The notes beneath the pieces are model-generated. The model was given only the letters and a program-made list of their open reading frames with translations, made no database searches and was not told where the DNA came from. The position numbers were made by a program, and so were the translations under genes. Shown piece by piece: positions 41,829-50,312 of a stretch of 62,595 bases of DNA; position 1 is the first letter of the stretch; each line of letters begins with the position of its first letter. The stretch comes from Bacillota bacterium (lineage in GTDB: Bacteria; Bacillota; Sulfobacillia; JAJZYS01; JAJYTV01), in assembly GCA_021799275.1 (NCBI GenBank), contig JAJZAT010000019.1:1-62595 (forward strand). Direction: 5' to 3'.

Positions 41829-41968
41829 GGCGTTCTAACCTCCTAGGCATGACCTCTGCCCTAGAGACTACCACCGTGGCGCGATGCTGCAAGTGCGGCG
41901 CGGCCGTGGCTAGAACGTCCCGGTTTGGACACTCGCGCCACGCGGGCCCGGCATGGTAGTCTAGTGCG

Positions 41969-43102
41969 ATGAAACATGCCCTTCGTCCGCTCTTGCGCGG
42001 GTTCGGCGCTCTGCCGATCGTTGTCCTCGCCCTGCTGTTCGGACTGCCCGCAAGTGCCGGCACGCCTGCCGGCAAGCTGCCTCTGCGGCCCATGACGCGT
42101 GGCCAGTTCGTCAGCGAACTGCTCGCCACGCTGGATGTGCCGCTGCTGCGGGACCCGCCGCCCGTGTTCGGCGACGTGCCGCCCAGCAGCCCGGACTTCG
42201 CAGCCATCGCGACGGCGCGGATCGACGGCCTCGTACAGGGCGTCGGTCCCTCCCTGTTCGGCCCTGGCAAGCCCGTCAGCGCCATCGCCGCCGCGACCAT
42301 GGCGATCAAGACGTACAGTCCGGTGGCCACCGCGTGGGCCATGCAGCAGGGCTACCTGCCGGTTGCGGTACAGCTCAGCCTCTTGCCCGCCTCGCTTCTC
42401 GAAACTCCTCGGCGCCCGCTCGATGTCGCCGAGGCCAGGCGGCTGATCCTGCGGGCCGGGGCGCTGCACGCGAGCGCCGGCCCCGGGGGCTGGCAGTGGC
42501 TTGCTGCGCCGAGCGGAGGTACCGCAAAGGCCGGGTCGGTCATGGACGTTCTGGTGGCCGCCGTCACCGGCCGGCCGCTGAGCGCCGTCGCGGCCCAGGT
42601 CGACCCTTCTGCGCTCGCTGGGGTGCAGAAGAGGTACCAGCTCATCGCCAGCACGTTCCGGGCGTTCGCGGCCCTGGCCCCGGGCGTCGGGTGGCGCGTC
42701 GTGGGCGGCGGGCTCTGGGCGGTCAAGTCCCTGGGCGCCGGGCGGTACGCGGCCGACGCGGCCCTTGTGCTCGAGACTGTCAACCCTTATACGGGACTCC
42801 CCGATGTCGCCAGCCAAAGCGCGTGGCTCGGCTGGCCCACCTCGCCGTACTTCCGTTTCGACTTCGGCGAGGTGGACGTGACCGCGCACGGCGTCGCGGG
42901 CCTCAACGGCATCAAGGGCGAGGTCGCCCTGAACGCTTCGCCCGGCCCGCTTGCCGGTGTGGTGCAGAGCGGTGTGCAGGCCTACCCGCAGTGGAGCGTG
43001 ATGGCTGTGGGCGTCGCGACCACCTACCCGACCATCACGGCTCCGTCGCCCACGGCGACAACCTCCGAGACCAGCTTCCGAGGCGCCGACAGCCGACTCT
43101 GA
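41969..43102 (+). CDS. Secreted S-layer-homology (SLH) domain protein
   Basis: A 377-residue exported protein with a signal peptide ending near LPASAG. An SLH-like repeat follows (MTRGQFVSELLATLDVPLL, VFGDVPPSSPDF, GLVQGV...LFGPGKPVS), the module that binds secondary cell-wall polymers. The rest is a weakly repetitive Ala/Gly-rich region without a recognised family. It stands alone between two minus-strand transcripts. Cell-surface attachment is inferred from the SLH pattern. Confidence 0.72.
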   Translation: MKHALRPLLRGFGALPIVVLALLFGLPASAGTPAGKLPLRPMTRGQFVSELLATLDVPLLRDPPPVFGDVPPSSPDFAAIATARIDGLVQGVGPSLFGPGKPVSAIAAATMAIKTYSPVATAWAMQQGYLPVAVQLSLLPASLLETPRRPLDVAEARRLILRAGALHASAGPGGWQWLAAPSGGTAKAGSVMDVLVAAVTGRPLSAVAAQVDPSALAGVQKRYQLIASTFRAFAALAPGVGWRVVGGGLWAVKSLGAGRYAADAALVLETVNPYTGLPDVASQSAWLGWPTSPYFRFDFGEVDVTAHGVAGLNGIKGEVALNASPGPLAGVVQSGVQAYPQWSVMAVGVATTYPTITAPSPTATTSETSFRGADSRL

Positions 43103-43186
43103 GAGGCAGGCCACTCCCATCGCGTCCTCCAGACGCAGGAAGTCCGGGCCTCGCCGCAGAACGCGAGCGGCAGAGGAGGCGGGCGC

Positions 43187-44065
43187 TTGAGCGACGCCGT
43201 CCCCATGGCGCAGGGCCGTTCCGGCATCCGCCTCCACTTGGCCGGTGACCCAGGTGGTCCACCGGCCGTGTTTCTGCCCGGTGCCGACTGGACCGGGGCG
43301 TCCGGCCTTTCGGTGGCCGAAGCCGTGCCCGAGTTCGCCTGGCACTGCCTCGACCTCCCGGGCACTGGTGGCAGCCAGCCTCTACGCGTGGCCGATCAGC
43401 GCGGATTCGCCGCCTGGCTCGCGGAATTCTGCGACGATCTGGCGCTGGGACCGATCCACCTCGCCGGCCACTCCCTTGGCGGCTTTCTGGCCCTCGCCGC
43501 CGCCGCGTCGGGCAGGTTGTCTCTTCGCTCCCTGCTGCTCATCGACGGGGGGCTCGGGCCGCTCACAACCGCGCAGGAGATCGGGCCCGTGGCGTATGTC
43601 GCGCCAGCGATGGCCCGCCTCGACGCCTGGCTGGGCGGCAGGCTTCTGGCCCACCGGCCCGGTCGGCCAGGGGCTGCGGCGCCACCCGAGGACCTCGCGC
43701 GCCTCGCCGCAAGGCTGGGCATAGAGGTTTCCGGGTCCATGCGGCTCGCGGCGCAGGACGCGGCGGGCCCAGGCGGTCCATGGAATCTTGACGGCCGGGC
43801 CGTCATGCGCCTTGGGCTGCTCGCCATGGGACTGAGACAGCTTCCAGCGCTTTCGTCCCTCGACATTCCCGTACTGGCCCTGCTCGCGCTCCACCCACGG
43901 GGCCCCGCGTGGACTGAGACGCTCGTCGCGCGGCGGCGCGAGCTCCTGCGCCGCGTGCCGCGGGTTCAAGTGGCCGAGCTAAGCACCGGCCACTATCCCT
44001 TCTGGGAAGATCCAGATGCATTCCGGCGCGACGTGCGGCCGTTCTATCTCGCGCTCGGCACGTGA
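43187..44065 (+). CDS. Alpha/beta hydrolase
   Basis: A 292-residue soluble hydrolase. The nucleophile elbow is LAGHSLGGFLALA, the oxyanion region is FLPGADWTG, and the catalytic His is in LSTGHYPFWEDP. The start is a TTG at 43187 behind GGAGG; in-frame ATG codons a few residues later are possible. It ends 15 bases from the converging mscS gene. Substrate not predictable. Confidence 0.82.
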   Translation: MSDAVPMAQGRSGIRLHLAGDPGGPPAVFLPGADWTGASGLSVAEAVPEFAWHCLDLPGTGGSQPLRVADQRGFAAWLAEFCDDLALGPIHLAGHSLGGFLALAAAASGRLSLRSLLLIDGGLGPLTTAQEIGPVAYVAPAMARLDAWLGGRLLAHRPGRPGAAAPPEDLARLAARLGIEVSGSMRLAAQDAAGPGGPWNLDGRAVMRLGLLAMGLRQLPALSSLDIPVLALLALHPRGPAWTETLVARRRELLRRVPRVQVAELSTGHYPFWEDPDAFRRDVRPFYLALGT

Positions 44066-44080
44066 GGCCCCAGGCGGACG

Positions 44081-44902
44081 TTATGTCTCCTGCTCCGCTC
44101 CCCCTTGCGCCGGGGCCAGACCCGTCACCAGCTTCTCGAGGCGCTCCGCACGGCTTTGGCGGTCGCCCTCCCACTCAATGCGCAGGACGTACGAGTCCTG
44201 GCGCACCTCCACCACTTCGCGCCGGCGCAGCGGCGCCAAGGCCGAAGCGACGGACTCCGGAGGGACGCTGAAGGGCAGGACGAGCGTCTGCGTGTAGGCC
44301 GCCTGCATCTCGTCGGCCGCGATGGTCGAGACCACGACGGAGCTGTTCGGCACCACACGACGCACGCCGTTCTCTCGCAGCACGGTATAGAAGAAGTTGA
44401 TCTCCTCGACGCGTCCTGTGGCGTCGATACCGCCGGACATCCAAGAGCGCAACGACACCCACTCGCCAACGCGCATCGGCCGCAGGCTCAGCAGCATGCC
44501 GCCGGCGATGACGTTGCCGAGCATGGACTGCGCCGCGAGCCCGATCACCACGCCCGTGACGGCGCCGCCGAGCGCGATGCCCGTGAGCGAAACCTGCCAG
44601 AGGTCCGCCACGACGACGAATGCGGCGATCACCAATACCCCGACCAGGATCTGCAGGCCAAAATGCACGACCGTACGCCGTTCGCCCGGCATGGCGCGAA
44701 CCAAGCCCATGCCTCGTGTCCTGACCGATCCCACGATGGAGAAGGCCACGATCGCCCATGCGGCGGTGAGGCCGACGCGCATCAGCTCGACGCTGGACTG
44801 CGGCACGGCGGGCAGCAACAGGTGCGGCAGGGCGAGAACCACGAACGCCAGGACGGCAAAGAGCAGAACTGGCGGCCAGAGGCGGTTTCGCAACGTCGTC
44901 AT
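44081..44902 (-). CDS. MscS-family mechanosensitive channel
   Basis: A 273-residue small-conductance channel. Hydrophobic helices occupy about residues 10-60 and 80-105, followed by the pore-lining TM3 segment GGAVTGVVIGLAAQSMLGN and the beta domain (SLRPMRVGEWVSL, NFFYTVLRENGVRRVVPNSS). The C-terminal cytoplasmic domain is complete. Family members open on membrane tension during osmotic downshock. It converges with the alpha/beta hydrolase gene and is divergent from the selenoprotein-groES transcript. Confidence 0.92.
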   Translation of the reverse strand: MTTLRNRLWPPVLLFAVLAFVVLALPHLLLPAVPQSSVELMRVGLTAAWAIVAFSIVGSVRTRGMGLVRAMPGERRTVVHFGLQILVGVLVIAAFVVVADLWQVSLTGIALGGAVTGVVIGLAAQSMLGNVIAGGMLLSLRPMRVGEWVSLRSWMSGGIDATGRVEEINFFYTVLRENGVRRVVPNSSVVVSTIAADEMQAAYTQTLVLPFSVPPESVASALAPLRRREVVEVRQDSYVLRIEWEGDRQSRAERLEKLVTGLAPAQGGAEQET

Positions 44903-44933
44903 CCTCCCGGGTCCCGCGCGGCGCCGCGGGATC

Positions 44934-44962
44934 TTTCCAGCTCATACTCCTTGGGGTATACT
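44934..44962 (+). promoter_or_regulatory. Promoter for the selenoprotein-groES transcript
   Basis: TTTCCA (44934-44939), 17 bases, TATACT (44957-44962). The -10 box matches 5 of 6 and the -35 box 4 of 6. It lies 49 bases before the TTG of the glutaredoxin-like gene. Confidence 0.55.
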
Positions 44963-45011
44963 ACTGTTCGTAGCCCGATCGGGCCCATTTCGCCGCAAGG
45001 AGGAGCAACTC

Positions 45012-45248
45012 TTGGCTGTGGTGCTCTATTCGACCCCGACCTGACCCCATTGCCGGTCGGCAAAGCGCTTCTTGACCGAGCGGCGCATTCCCTTCCGCGA
45101 GGTCAACGTGGCCCACAGCGCCCAAGCGGCGCAGGAGCTGCAGCGCCGATCCGGTCAGACCGGCGTGCCGGTCATCGACGTGAACGGGAAGATCATCATC
45201 GGCTTCGACCAGCCGCGCCTCGTGCGGGCCCTCGGACTTCGCAGCTGA
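45012..45248 (+). CDS. Glutaredoxin-like selenoprotein (Sec at codon 11, TGA 45042-45044)
   Basis: Starting at TTG 45012 (AGGAGG eight bases upstream) the frame reads LAVVLYSTPT, then TGA, then PHCRSAKRFLTERRIPFREV, continues through TGVPVIDVNGKIIIGF and ends at TGA 45246-45248. Apart from the internal TGA it is a complete 78-residue glutaredoxin/NrdH-like domain, and the TGA sits exactly at the first cysteine of the CPHC redox motif, which would make it UPHC. Glutaredoxin-like selenoproteins with a UxxC motif are known in bacteria. Selenocysteine insertion is inferred; no selA, selB or selC gene is in the window. A TGC to TGA mutation is the alternative. groES follows 21 bases later. Confidence 0.83.
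45050..45063 (+). promoter_or_regulatory. Possible SECIS-like hairpin after the internal TGA
   Basis: TTGCC, loop GGTC, GGCAA forms a five-base-pair stem just after the TGA. The GGTC loop resembles the GGUC core of the E. coli fdhF SECIS loop, but the distance from the TGA (about 10 bases to the loop) is shorter than usual. Confidence 0.3.
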
Positions 45249-45269
45249 TCACGGCAAGGAGAGAGCGAC

Positions 45270-45542
45270 ATGACCATTCACCCGCTTGACGATCGCGTCC
45301 TCGTCCGTCCGGTCGAATTGGAGGAGAAGACCGCTTCGGGCATCATCCTGCCCGACACGGCGAAGGAAAAGCCCCAGCAGGGCATCGTGGTCGCGGTCGG
45401 AACCGACGAGGAACTGCAGAAGGTGCTTTCCGCGGGCGACGAGGTTCTCTACACCAAGTACGGCGGTTCCGAGATCAAGCTCGACGGCCAGACGCACATC
45501 ATTCTTCAGCGCGGCGACATCCTCGGCAAGATCGTCCGCTGA
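45270..45542 (+). CDS. groES: Co-chaperonin GroES
   Basis: Ten-kilodalton lid of the GroEL chaperonin, 90 residues: MTIHPLDDRVLVRPVELEEK, the mobile loop region TASGIILPDTAKEKPQ, and GDEVLYTKYGG then GDILGKIVR. The ATG at 45270 has AAGGAGAG upstream. No groEL follows: a terminator and murE come next. No CIRCE repeat is seen upstream; the gene shares a transcript with the glutaredoxin-like selenoprotein. Confidence 0.96.
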   Translation: MTIHPLDDRVLVRPVELEEKTASGIILPDTAKEKPQQGIVVAVGTDEELQKVLSAGDEVLYTKYGGSEIKLDGQTHIILQRGDILGKIVR

Positions 45543-45546
45543 GCCA

Positions 45547-45580
45547 CGGGACGGGCCGCACGGTCCGTCCCGCACTTTTT
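45547..45580 (+). terminator. Rho-independent terminator after groES
   Basis: Stem CGGGACGG...CCGTCCCG with further pairing inside, ending in CACTTTTT, four bases past the groES stop. It confirms that groES transcription ends without groEL. Confidence 0.88.
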
Positions 45581-45652
45581 GTCTTCATGGCAGCCTCACA
45601 TGGTGCATGATAGTCTCGTAAAGTGAGCATCCCTATCTCGATGAGGTGTGCT

Positions 45653-47107
45653 TTGGCGAGCTATCAGGACATGCTTCAGGCCGTCCGCGCGGGAAGCTTC
45701 GCCGGACGTAGGGTTGAGGGAGTTACGGATCGCTCGTTTGACGTCGCTCCGGGCTGGGTTTTCGTAGCCCGCCACGGCCAGCACGCCGACGGGACGCAGT
45801 ACGCCCAGGAGGCCGTGGAACGCGGCGCCATCGCCATCGTGGCCGAACAGCCTCTCAGTCTGCCGGTGCCGCTCGTGGTGGTGCGAAGCGCCGCCGAGGC
45901 CTTGGGACACCTGTCGGCCGCCTTCCACGGCGACCCGAGCCAGCATCTGCGGATGGTCGGAATCACGGGTACCAACGGCAAGACCACGACCGCCGCGCTG
46001 CTGAGCCACGCCTTGCGCGAGGCCGATCGGCGCGTGGGCACCCTCGGCACGCTTGGCGTGCAGCTCGACGGCGAGCTGCTGCGCAGCCTCGGGCTCACGA
46101 CGCCCGCTGCACCCGAACTCCAGGCGGCGCTGCGCGACCTGCTCCAGCAGGGCGCCCGGGATGTCGTGATGGAGGTCTCCTCGCACGCGCTGCGCCAGAG
46201 CCGCACCGCGGGGTGCGTCTTCGACGCGGCCGTCTTCACGAACTGGACGCGCGACCACACCGATTACCACGGCGACATGCAGCGGTACCTGGAGGCCAAG
46301 GGCCTGCTCTTCTCCGGACTGTCGGAGCAGGGGCGTCCCGCCTTCGCCGTGCTCAACCTCGACTCACCCGCCTACGACTACCTTGTCAGCGTCACGCGGG
46401 TACCCATCCGCACCTTCGGGCGGGACGGCGACGTGCGCCTCCTGCGCTGGCAGGATGAGGGCGTCGCGGGCGGTCGCGGTGAGGTCGCGATCGATGGCGA
46501 CAGGTTCCCGCTCGAACTCAGGCTGCCGGGCAGATACAACGTGGAGAACGCCCTCGCGGCCCTCACGGCGGCGACCGGCCTGGATATCGCGCCGGAGGAC
46601 GCCCTCAGGCGCATCGCGGACGTGCGCCACGTCTCCGGACGCATGCACATGATGGAGGCCAGGAATCCCGAGCGGCGCGTCGTAGTCGACTACGCCCACA
46701 ACCCGGCCGGCCTGGTGCAGCTCCTGCGCTTCGCGCGCCGCACCAGCACGGGCCGGGTCATCGCGGTGTTCGGCGGCCGCGGCGAGCGCGATCGCGGCAA
46801 GCGGCCGCTGATGGGCGCAATCGCCGCCGCTCTCGCCGACCACCTCATCGTGACGATCGACAATCCCCGTGGCGAGGACGCCTTGCAGACGGCGATCGAG
46901 GTCGCCGGTGGAGCGCGCGAGAGCGGCGTGCCCACCGACATCGTGCTGGATCGCTACGAGGCGATCCGGCGCGCCTTGGCCCTGGCCGGGCAGGGCGACA
47001 CCATCACGATCAGCGGCAAGGGTGCCGAGCTCTGGGACGAGCTTCACGAAGGGCACCGCATGACCGACATTCAGGCGGTGCAGGAACTGGCCGATCTCTC
47101 GGATTAG
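45653..47107 (+). CDS. murE: UDP-N-acetylmuramoyl-tripeptide synthetase (MurE family)
   Basis: ATP-dependent ligase that adds the third amino acid to UDP-MurNAc-dipeptide. Motifs are the P-loop GITGTNGKTTTAALL, VMEVSSHALRQSR, TNWTRDHTDYHG, and VVDYAHNPAGL. The specificity segment is TIDNPRGED; DNPR is the signature of enzymes that add meso-diaminopimelate. The frame is open from GTG 45623 and ATG 45641; I use the TTG at 45653 (GAGGTG four bases upstream), giving 484 residues. It stands alone, outside any division/cell-wall cluster in view. Confidence 0.9.
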   Translation: MASYQDMLQAVRAGSFAGRRVEGVTDRSFDVAPGWVFVARHGQHADGTQYAQEAVERGAIAIVAEQPLSLPVPLVVVRSAAEALGHLSAAFHGDPSQHLRMVGITGTNGKTTTAALLSHALREADRRVGTLGTLGVQLDGELLRSLGLTTPAAPELQAALRDLLQQGARDVVMEVSSHALRQSRTAGCVFDAAVFTNWTRDHTDYHGDMQRYLEAKGLLFSGLSEQGRPAFAVLNLDSPAYDYLVSVTRVPIRTFGRDGDVRLLRWQDEGVAGGRGEVAIDGDRFPLELRLPGRYNVENALAALTAATGLDIAPEDALRRIADVRHVSGRMHMMEARNPERRVVVDYAHNPAGLVQLLRFARRTSTGRVIAVFGGRGERDRGKRPLMGAIAAALADHLIVTIDNPRGEDALQTAIEVAGGARESGVPTDIVLDRYEAIRRALALAGQGDTITISGKGAELWDELHEGHRMTDIQAVQELADLSD

Positions 47108-47110
47108 CCG

Positions 47111-47133
47111 ACCGCCGCCCTTCCGGCGGCGGT
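47111..47133 (+). terminator. Terminator hairpin after murE
   Basis: Nine-base-pair stem ACCGCCGCC / GGCGGCGGT with a five-base loop, three bases past the stop. No T run. Confidence 0.6.
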
Positions 47134-47222
47134 CCCAGGGAACCTTGTCGCGGTGGCGGCCCACGGCCGCCGCCGCATCGTTTTGCCATGCGCGTCCGCC
47201 GTCCGCCGGTCCGGCCGTCGCA

Positions 47223-47825
47223 TCAGATGCCCAGTTCCCTGCGCAGGTCCCTGGCCGCGGCCTCCGGATCTGCGGTGCCAAGGATGGCGCTGATCACCGC
47301 GACGCCCGCGACGCCGCTGCCGCGGAGCTGGGCCGCGTTGCCGAGGGCGATGCCCCCGATCGCCACCAGCGGCCGCCGGATCTCCGCCACAACCGCCTGC
47401 AGCGCTGTGACGCCCGTCGGGGCTGCCGCGTCGTCCTTCGACGGCGTCGGGAAGACGGGGCCGAACCCGAGGTAGTCCGCGTCCTGAACGCGCCTGGCGC
47501 TTTCGAGATCATGACACGACGCGCCGACCAGCAGGCCCGGCGCCACGCGGCGCACGGCCTCCACCGGCAGGTCATCCTGGCCGACGTGGACGCCGTCGGC
47601 CCGCAGGGCCACGGCGAGGTCCGGACGGTCGTTGACGACGAAGGCGGCGCCGGCCCGCCGCACAAGCTCGCGCAACGCGAGGCCAAGCCGGTAGGTCTCC
47701 CCGTCCGGTCGAACCTTCTCGCGGAGCTGCACCATCGTCACGCCGCCACGGATGGCCGCCTCCACTTGAGGAAAGAGGGACCGGTCCGCGGGTACCAGCA
47801 GTTGAAGAGTCCAGATGGCCGCCAA
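47223..47825 (-). CDS. thiE: Thiamine-phosphate synthase
   Basis: Joins HMP pyrophosphate and thiazole phosphate to make thiamine phosphate. TIM-barrel motifs are VTMVQLREKV, VNDRPDLAVALRADGVHVGQ, YLGFGPVFPTPSK and VAIGGIA. The frame is open to an ATG at 47894 without a ribosome site; the TTG at 47825 has AAAGGGG about ten bases upstream and gives 200 residues. No TPP riboswitch is recognisable upstream, and no other thi genes are nearby. Confidence 0.87.
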   Translation of the reverse strand: MAAIWTLQLLVPADRSLFPQVEAAIRGGVTMVQLREKVRPDGETYRLGLALRELVRRAGAAFVVNDRPDLAVALRADGVHVGQDDLPVEAVRRVAPGLLVGASCHDLESARRVQDADYLGFGPVFPTPSKDDAAAPTGVTALQAVVAEIRRPLVAIGGIALGNAAQLRGSGVAGVAVISAILGTADPEAAARDLRRELGI

Positions 47826-47996
47826 ATGCTTGCCGCCCCTTTCGAGAGCCGGGACCCGGGCTCCCCCGGGCACCCCGGCCCGCCACGCTCGCATGTTCGA
47901 CGCCCGACGCCAAGGGTGGTCCCCAGGGCCTCTCCGCCCGTCCGGGTTTAAGCAGCTTGCTAGAAACCTCCTCGAATCTAACCTAAGCTTACCAAT

Positions 47997-48050
47997 ATGG
48001 AGAGATTAGCGGGAATTGGTGAGGCCGCCAAAGCGTTGGGCGTTTCCATC
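47997..48050 (+). pseudogene. Remnant of IS607 tnpA (first 18 codons)
   Basis: From ATG 47997 the frame reads MERLAGIGEAAKALGVSI, matching the start of the MerR-like helix-turn-helix of the intact recombinase (MVRIHEAAEFLGVSA). It then breaks off at about 48050, where sequence homologous to the middle of tnpB begins in another frame. The catalytic resolvase domain is completely gone. Confidence 0.8.
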
Positions 48051-49019
48051 ACCCCTGGATGCTCGAGGTTTCGAAGAACGCGCCGCAGATGGCGATCATC
48101 CAGCTCGGTCAGGCGTTTCGGAACTTCTTCGCCGGTCGGGCGAAGTACCCCACCTTTCGCAGGAAGGGCGTCGACGACCGGTTCACCCTGACGAACGACC
48201 AGTTCCAGGTGGCGGGCCGTCGCATCCGCATCCCGAACCTCGGCTGGGTGCCTATGCGGGAAGAGCTGCGCTTCTCCGGCAAGATCGTGTCGGCCACGGT
48301 CTCGCGGCAGGTGGATCGCTGGTTCGCATCGATCACGGTCGATACCGAGGATCCGCCCAGGCATGCGGCAGAACACCAGGGGACCGTCGGAGTGGACCTC
48401 GGCGTACTGAACTTGGCCACCCTGTCCACGGGCGAACGCGTCCCGGGCCCCAAGGCGCTCAGGCGGGAACTCGGACGGCTGCGCCGCCTGAGCCGGAGTC
48501 TCGCTCGCAAGCGGATGGGTTCGAAGAACCGCGCCAAGGCGAAAAACAAGCTCGCGCGGCTTCACGCCCGGATTGCGAACATCCGGCAGGACTCGCTGCA
48601 CCAGCTTACCTCGGACCTGACGCGCCGCTTCGACGTCATCGGCATCGAGGATCTGAACGCGCGGGGCATGGTGCGCAACCACCGTCTGGCCCGCTCCATT
48701 GCTGACATGGGCTTTCGGGAGTTCCGTCGGCAACTGGATTACAAGGCGGTGCGGCGCGGCGCTCTGGTGGCGGTGGCAGATCGCTTCTTTCCGAGCAGCA
48801 AGCTCTGCTCAGTCTGCGGCGTCGTTCAGGAAGAAATGCCTTTGTCGGTGCGCCTGTGGACGTGCCCAAGGTGCAACACCACGCATGACCGAGATCTCAA
48901 CGCGGCCATCAACCTGGCCCAACACGCCGTGAGTTCCACGGCGGCTGCCTGTGGAGGGGAAGGCTCTGGCAGCAGGCATCCCGCTGCTGTGAAACCGGCC
49001 CCGTTGAAGCAGGAAGTCG
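47997..49019 (+). mobile_element. Degenerate IS607-family element (internal deletion)
   Basis: A shortened relative of the element at 13740-15575. A single deletion removes everything between tnpA codon 18 and about codon 72 of tnpB. The right end matches the intact copy up to 49019 and then diverges, which defines the boundary. It lies between thiE and the aminotransferase gene. Confidence 0.8.
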
Positions 49020-49042
49020 GCGCCAAAGCTACCTTTGCGTAG
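48059..49042 (+). pseudogene. TnpB lacking its N-terminal region
   Basis: An open frame of 327 codons from ATG 48059 (MLEVSKNAPQMAIIQLGQAF) that aligns with the intact TnpB from about residue 73 on. The RuvC residues are conserved (GVDLGVLNLA, IGIEDLN, THDRDLNAAINLA), as is the zinc finger (CSVCG, CPRCN). The missing part contains the first strands of the wedge domain that grips the guide RNA, so nuclease activity is doubtful. There is no good ribosome site before 48059. The 3' end still carries the omega-RNA-like segment. Confidence 0.75.
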
Positions 49043-49125
49043 TTTCGGGTAGGTCCGACGGAACGGTCTCTGCTACCTTCCCTTCGTGGGTACGCCGGGG
49101 CAGTGCGACGGCCGCCCCTCCGCGG

Positions 49126-50277
49126 CTAGCGCGCCGCCCGCCCGAGTTCCGACGAGAGTTCCAGCCAGCGCGCGACACCCTCGACGACGGTCTGCGCCCC
49201 CGCCGCGAGGCTCAGGCGCACCTCGCGGTCCGCAAGGCGGCCAAACGTCGCGCCCGGCACCACCACCATGCCCTTGCGCTCGAGCAGCATCCTGGCAAAG
49301 TCCTCGGAGCTCAGCCCTTGAGGCACCGGCAGCATGAGATAGAAGGCGCCTTCGGGGGTATAGCGGTGCCGGCTCGCCGCCTTCAGCTGCTCCATCGCGC
49401 GGTCGCGCGCCTGACGATAGGAGTCGACCATGGCGTCGATCTCGCTCGGCTCCACCTGCTCGAGCGCCGCCAGGGCGGCGACCTGCGCCACCATCGACGA
49501 AGAGGAGTAGCAGGACTCCACGAGCTTGGTGGTGTGCGCTTGCATCCCGGGCTGCAGCACGGCGTAGCCAAGCCGCCAGCCCGTCATGGCGTAGGTCTTG
49601 GAGAAGCTATAGGCCGCGAGCGTCCCCTCAGGATAGACGTCCAGCATGCTCACGGGACGTTCGCCGAAATAGATCTGGTCGTAAACCTCGTCCGAGATCA
49701 CCCAGAGGCCGTGGCGGCGCGCCACCGCCGCGATGCGCTCCAGCATCGGCCGCGGCAGGATCACGCCCGTAGGGTTCTGCGGGCTGTTGATCAGGATCGC
49801 CCGGGTACGCCCGTCGACCGGCCAGGCCTCGGGCTCGGGCATGAACCCGCTCGAGGCCTCGAGCGGGAAGAAGACCGGCTCCGCACCCAGCGTCAGCACC
49901 TGACCGACAGCATTCGGCCAGCAAGGGTCCGGCATCAGGATGCGGTCGCCGGGTCCCAGCACGCTGGCAAGGGAGGCATAGAGCGCGCCGACGCCGCCGT
50001 GGGTGACGAAGATCCGCTCCTCCCCGACCGCCACGCCGTTGACTCGGGCAAGCTTGCGCGCGATCGCCTGCCGCAGGGCGGTGGGGCCTTCGGTCGGGGT
50101 GTAGACCATGCGCTCCGCGAGGAGCGCCTCGGCTGCCGCGCGACGGACGGCCTCGGGCGCAAAGAAGCTCGGCTCGCCGTATTCGAGGTGCAGGAGTCCT
50201 GGCCGGCCTTGAGCCATGGCCGCCATGGCGCGAATGCCTGAGCGAGGGATTGCCTCCACCGACGGGGATAGCCGCAT
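49126..50277 (-). CDS. Class I/II PLP-dependent aminotransferase
   Basis: A 383-residue fold-type I aminotransferase of the aspartate/aromatic family. The PLP-binding lysine is in YSFSKTYAMTGWRLGY, with the NSPQNPTGVIL and ISDEVYDQIYFG motifs before it and the substrate Arg near REVRLSLAAG. The frame extends far upstream, but MRLSPSVEAIPRSGIRAM at ATG 50277 is the normal N-terminus. It is downstream of a lipoprotein gene in the same orientation. The amino acid substrate cannot be told. Confidence 0.9.
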   Translation of the reverse strand: MRLSPSVEAIPRSGIRAMAAMAQGRPGLLHLEYGEPSFFAPEAVRRAAAEALLAERMVYTPTEGPTALRQAIARKLARVNGVAVGEERIFVTHGGVGALYASLASVLGPGDRILMPDPCWPNAVGQVLTLGAEPVFFPLEASSGFMPEPEAWPVDGRTRAILINSPQNPTGVILPRPMLERIAAVARRHGLWVISDEVYDQIYFGERPVSMLDVYPEGTLAAYSFSKTYAMTGWRLGYAVLQPGMQAHTTKLVESCYSSSSMVAQVAALAALEQVEPSEIDAMVDSYRQARDRAMEQLKAASRHRYTPEGAFYLMLPVPQGLSSEDFARMLLERKGMVVVPGATFGRLADREVRLSLAAGAQTVVEGVARWLELSSELGRAAR

Positions 50278-50312
50278 CCGACACCGCTTCCTTCCTTGGG
50301 GTGGGACCCGCT

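Noticed and set aside
44903-45269. CIRCE operator upstream of groES
   Set aside because: No TTAGCACTC-N9-GAGTGCTAA-like inverted repeat was found between mscS and groES.
47826-47996. TPP riboswitch upstream of thiE
   Set aside because: The conserved CTGAGA and ACCTGATCTGGATAATGCCAGCG-type elements were looked for on the minus strand and are not there.
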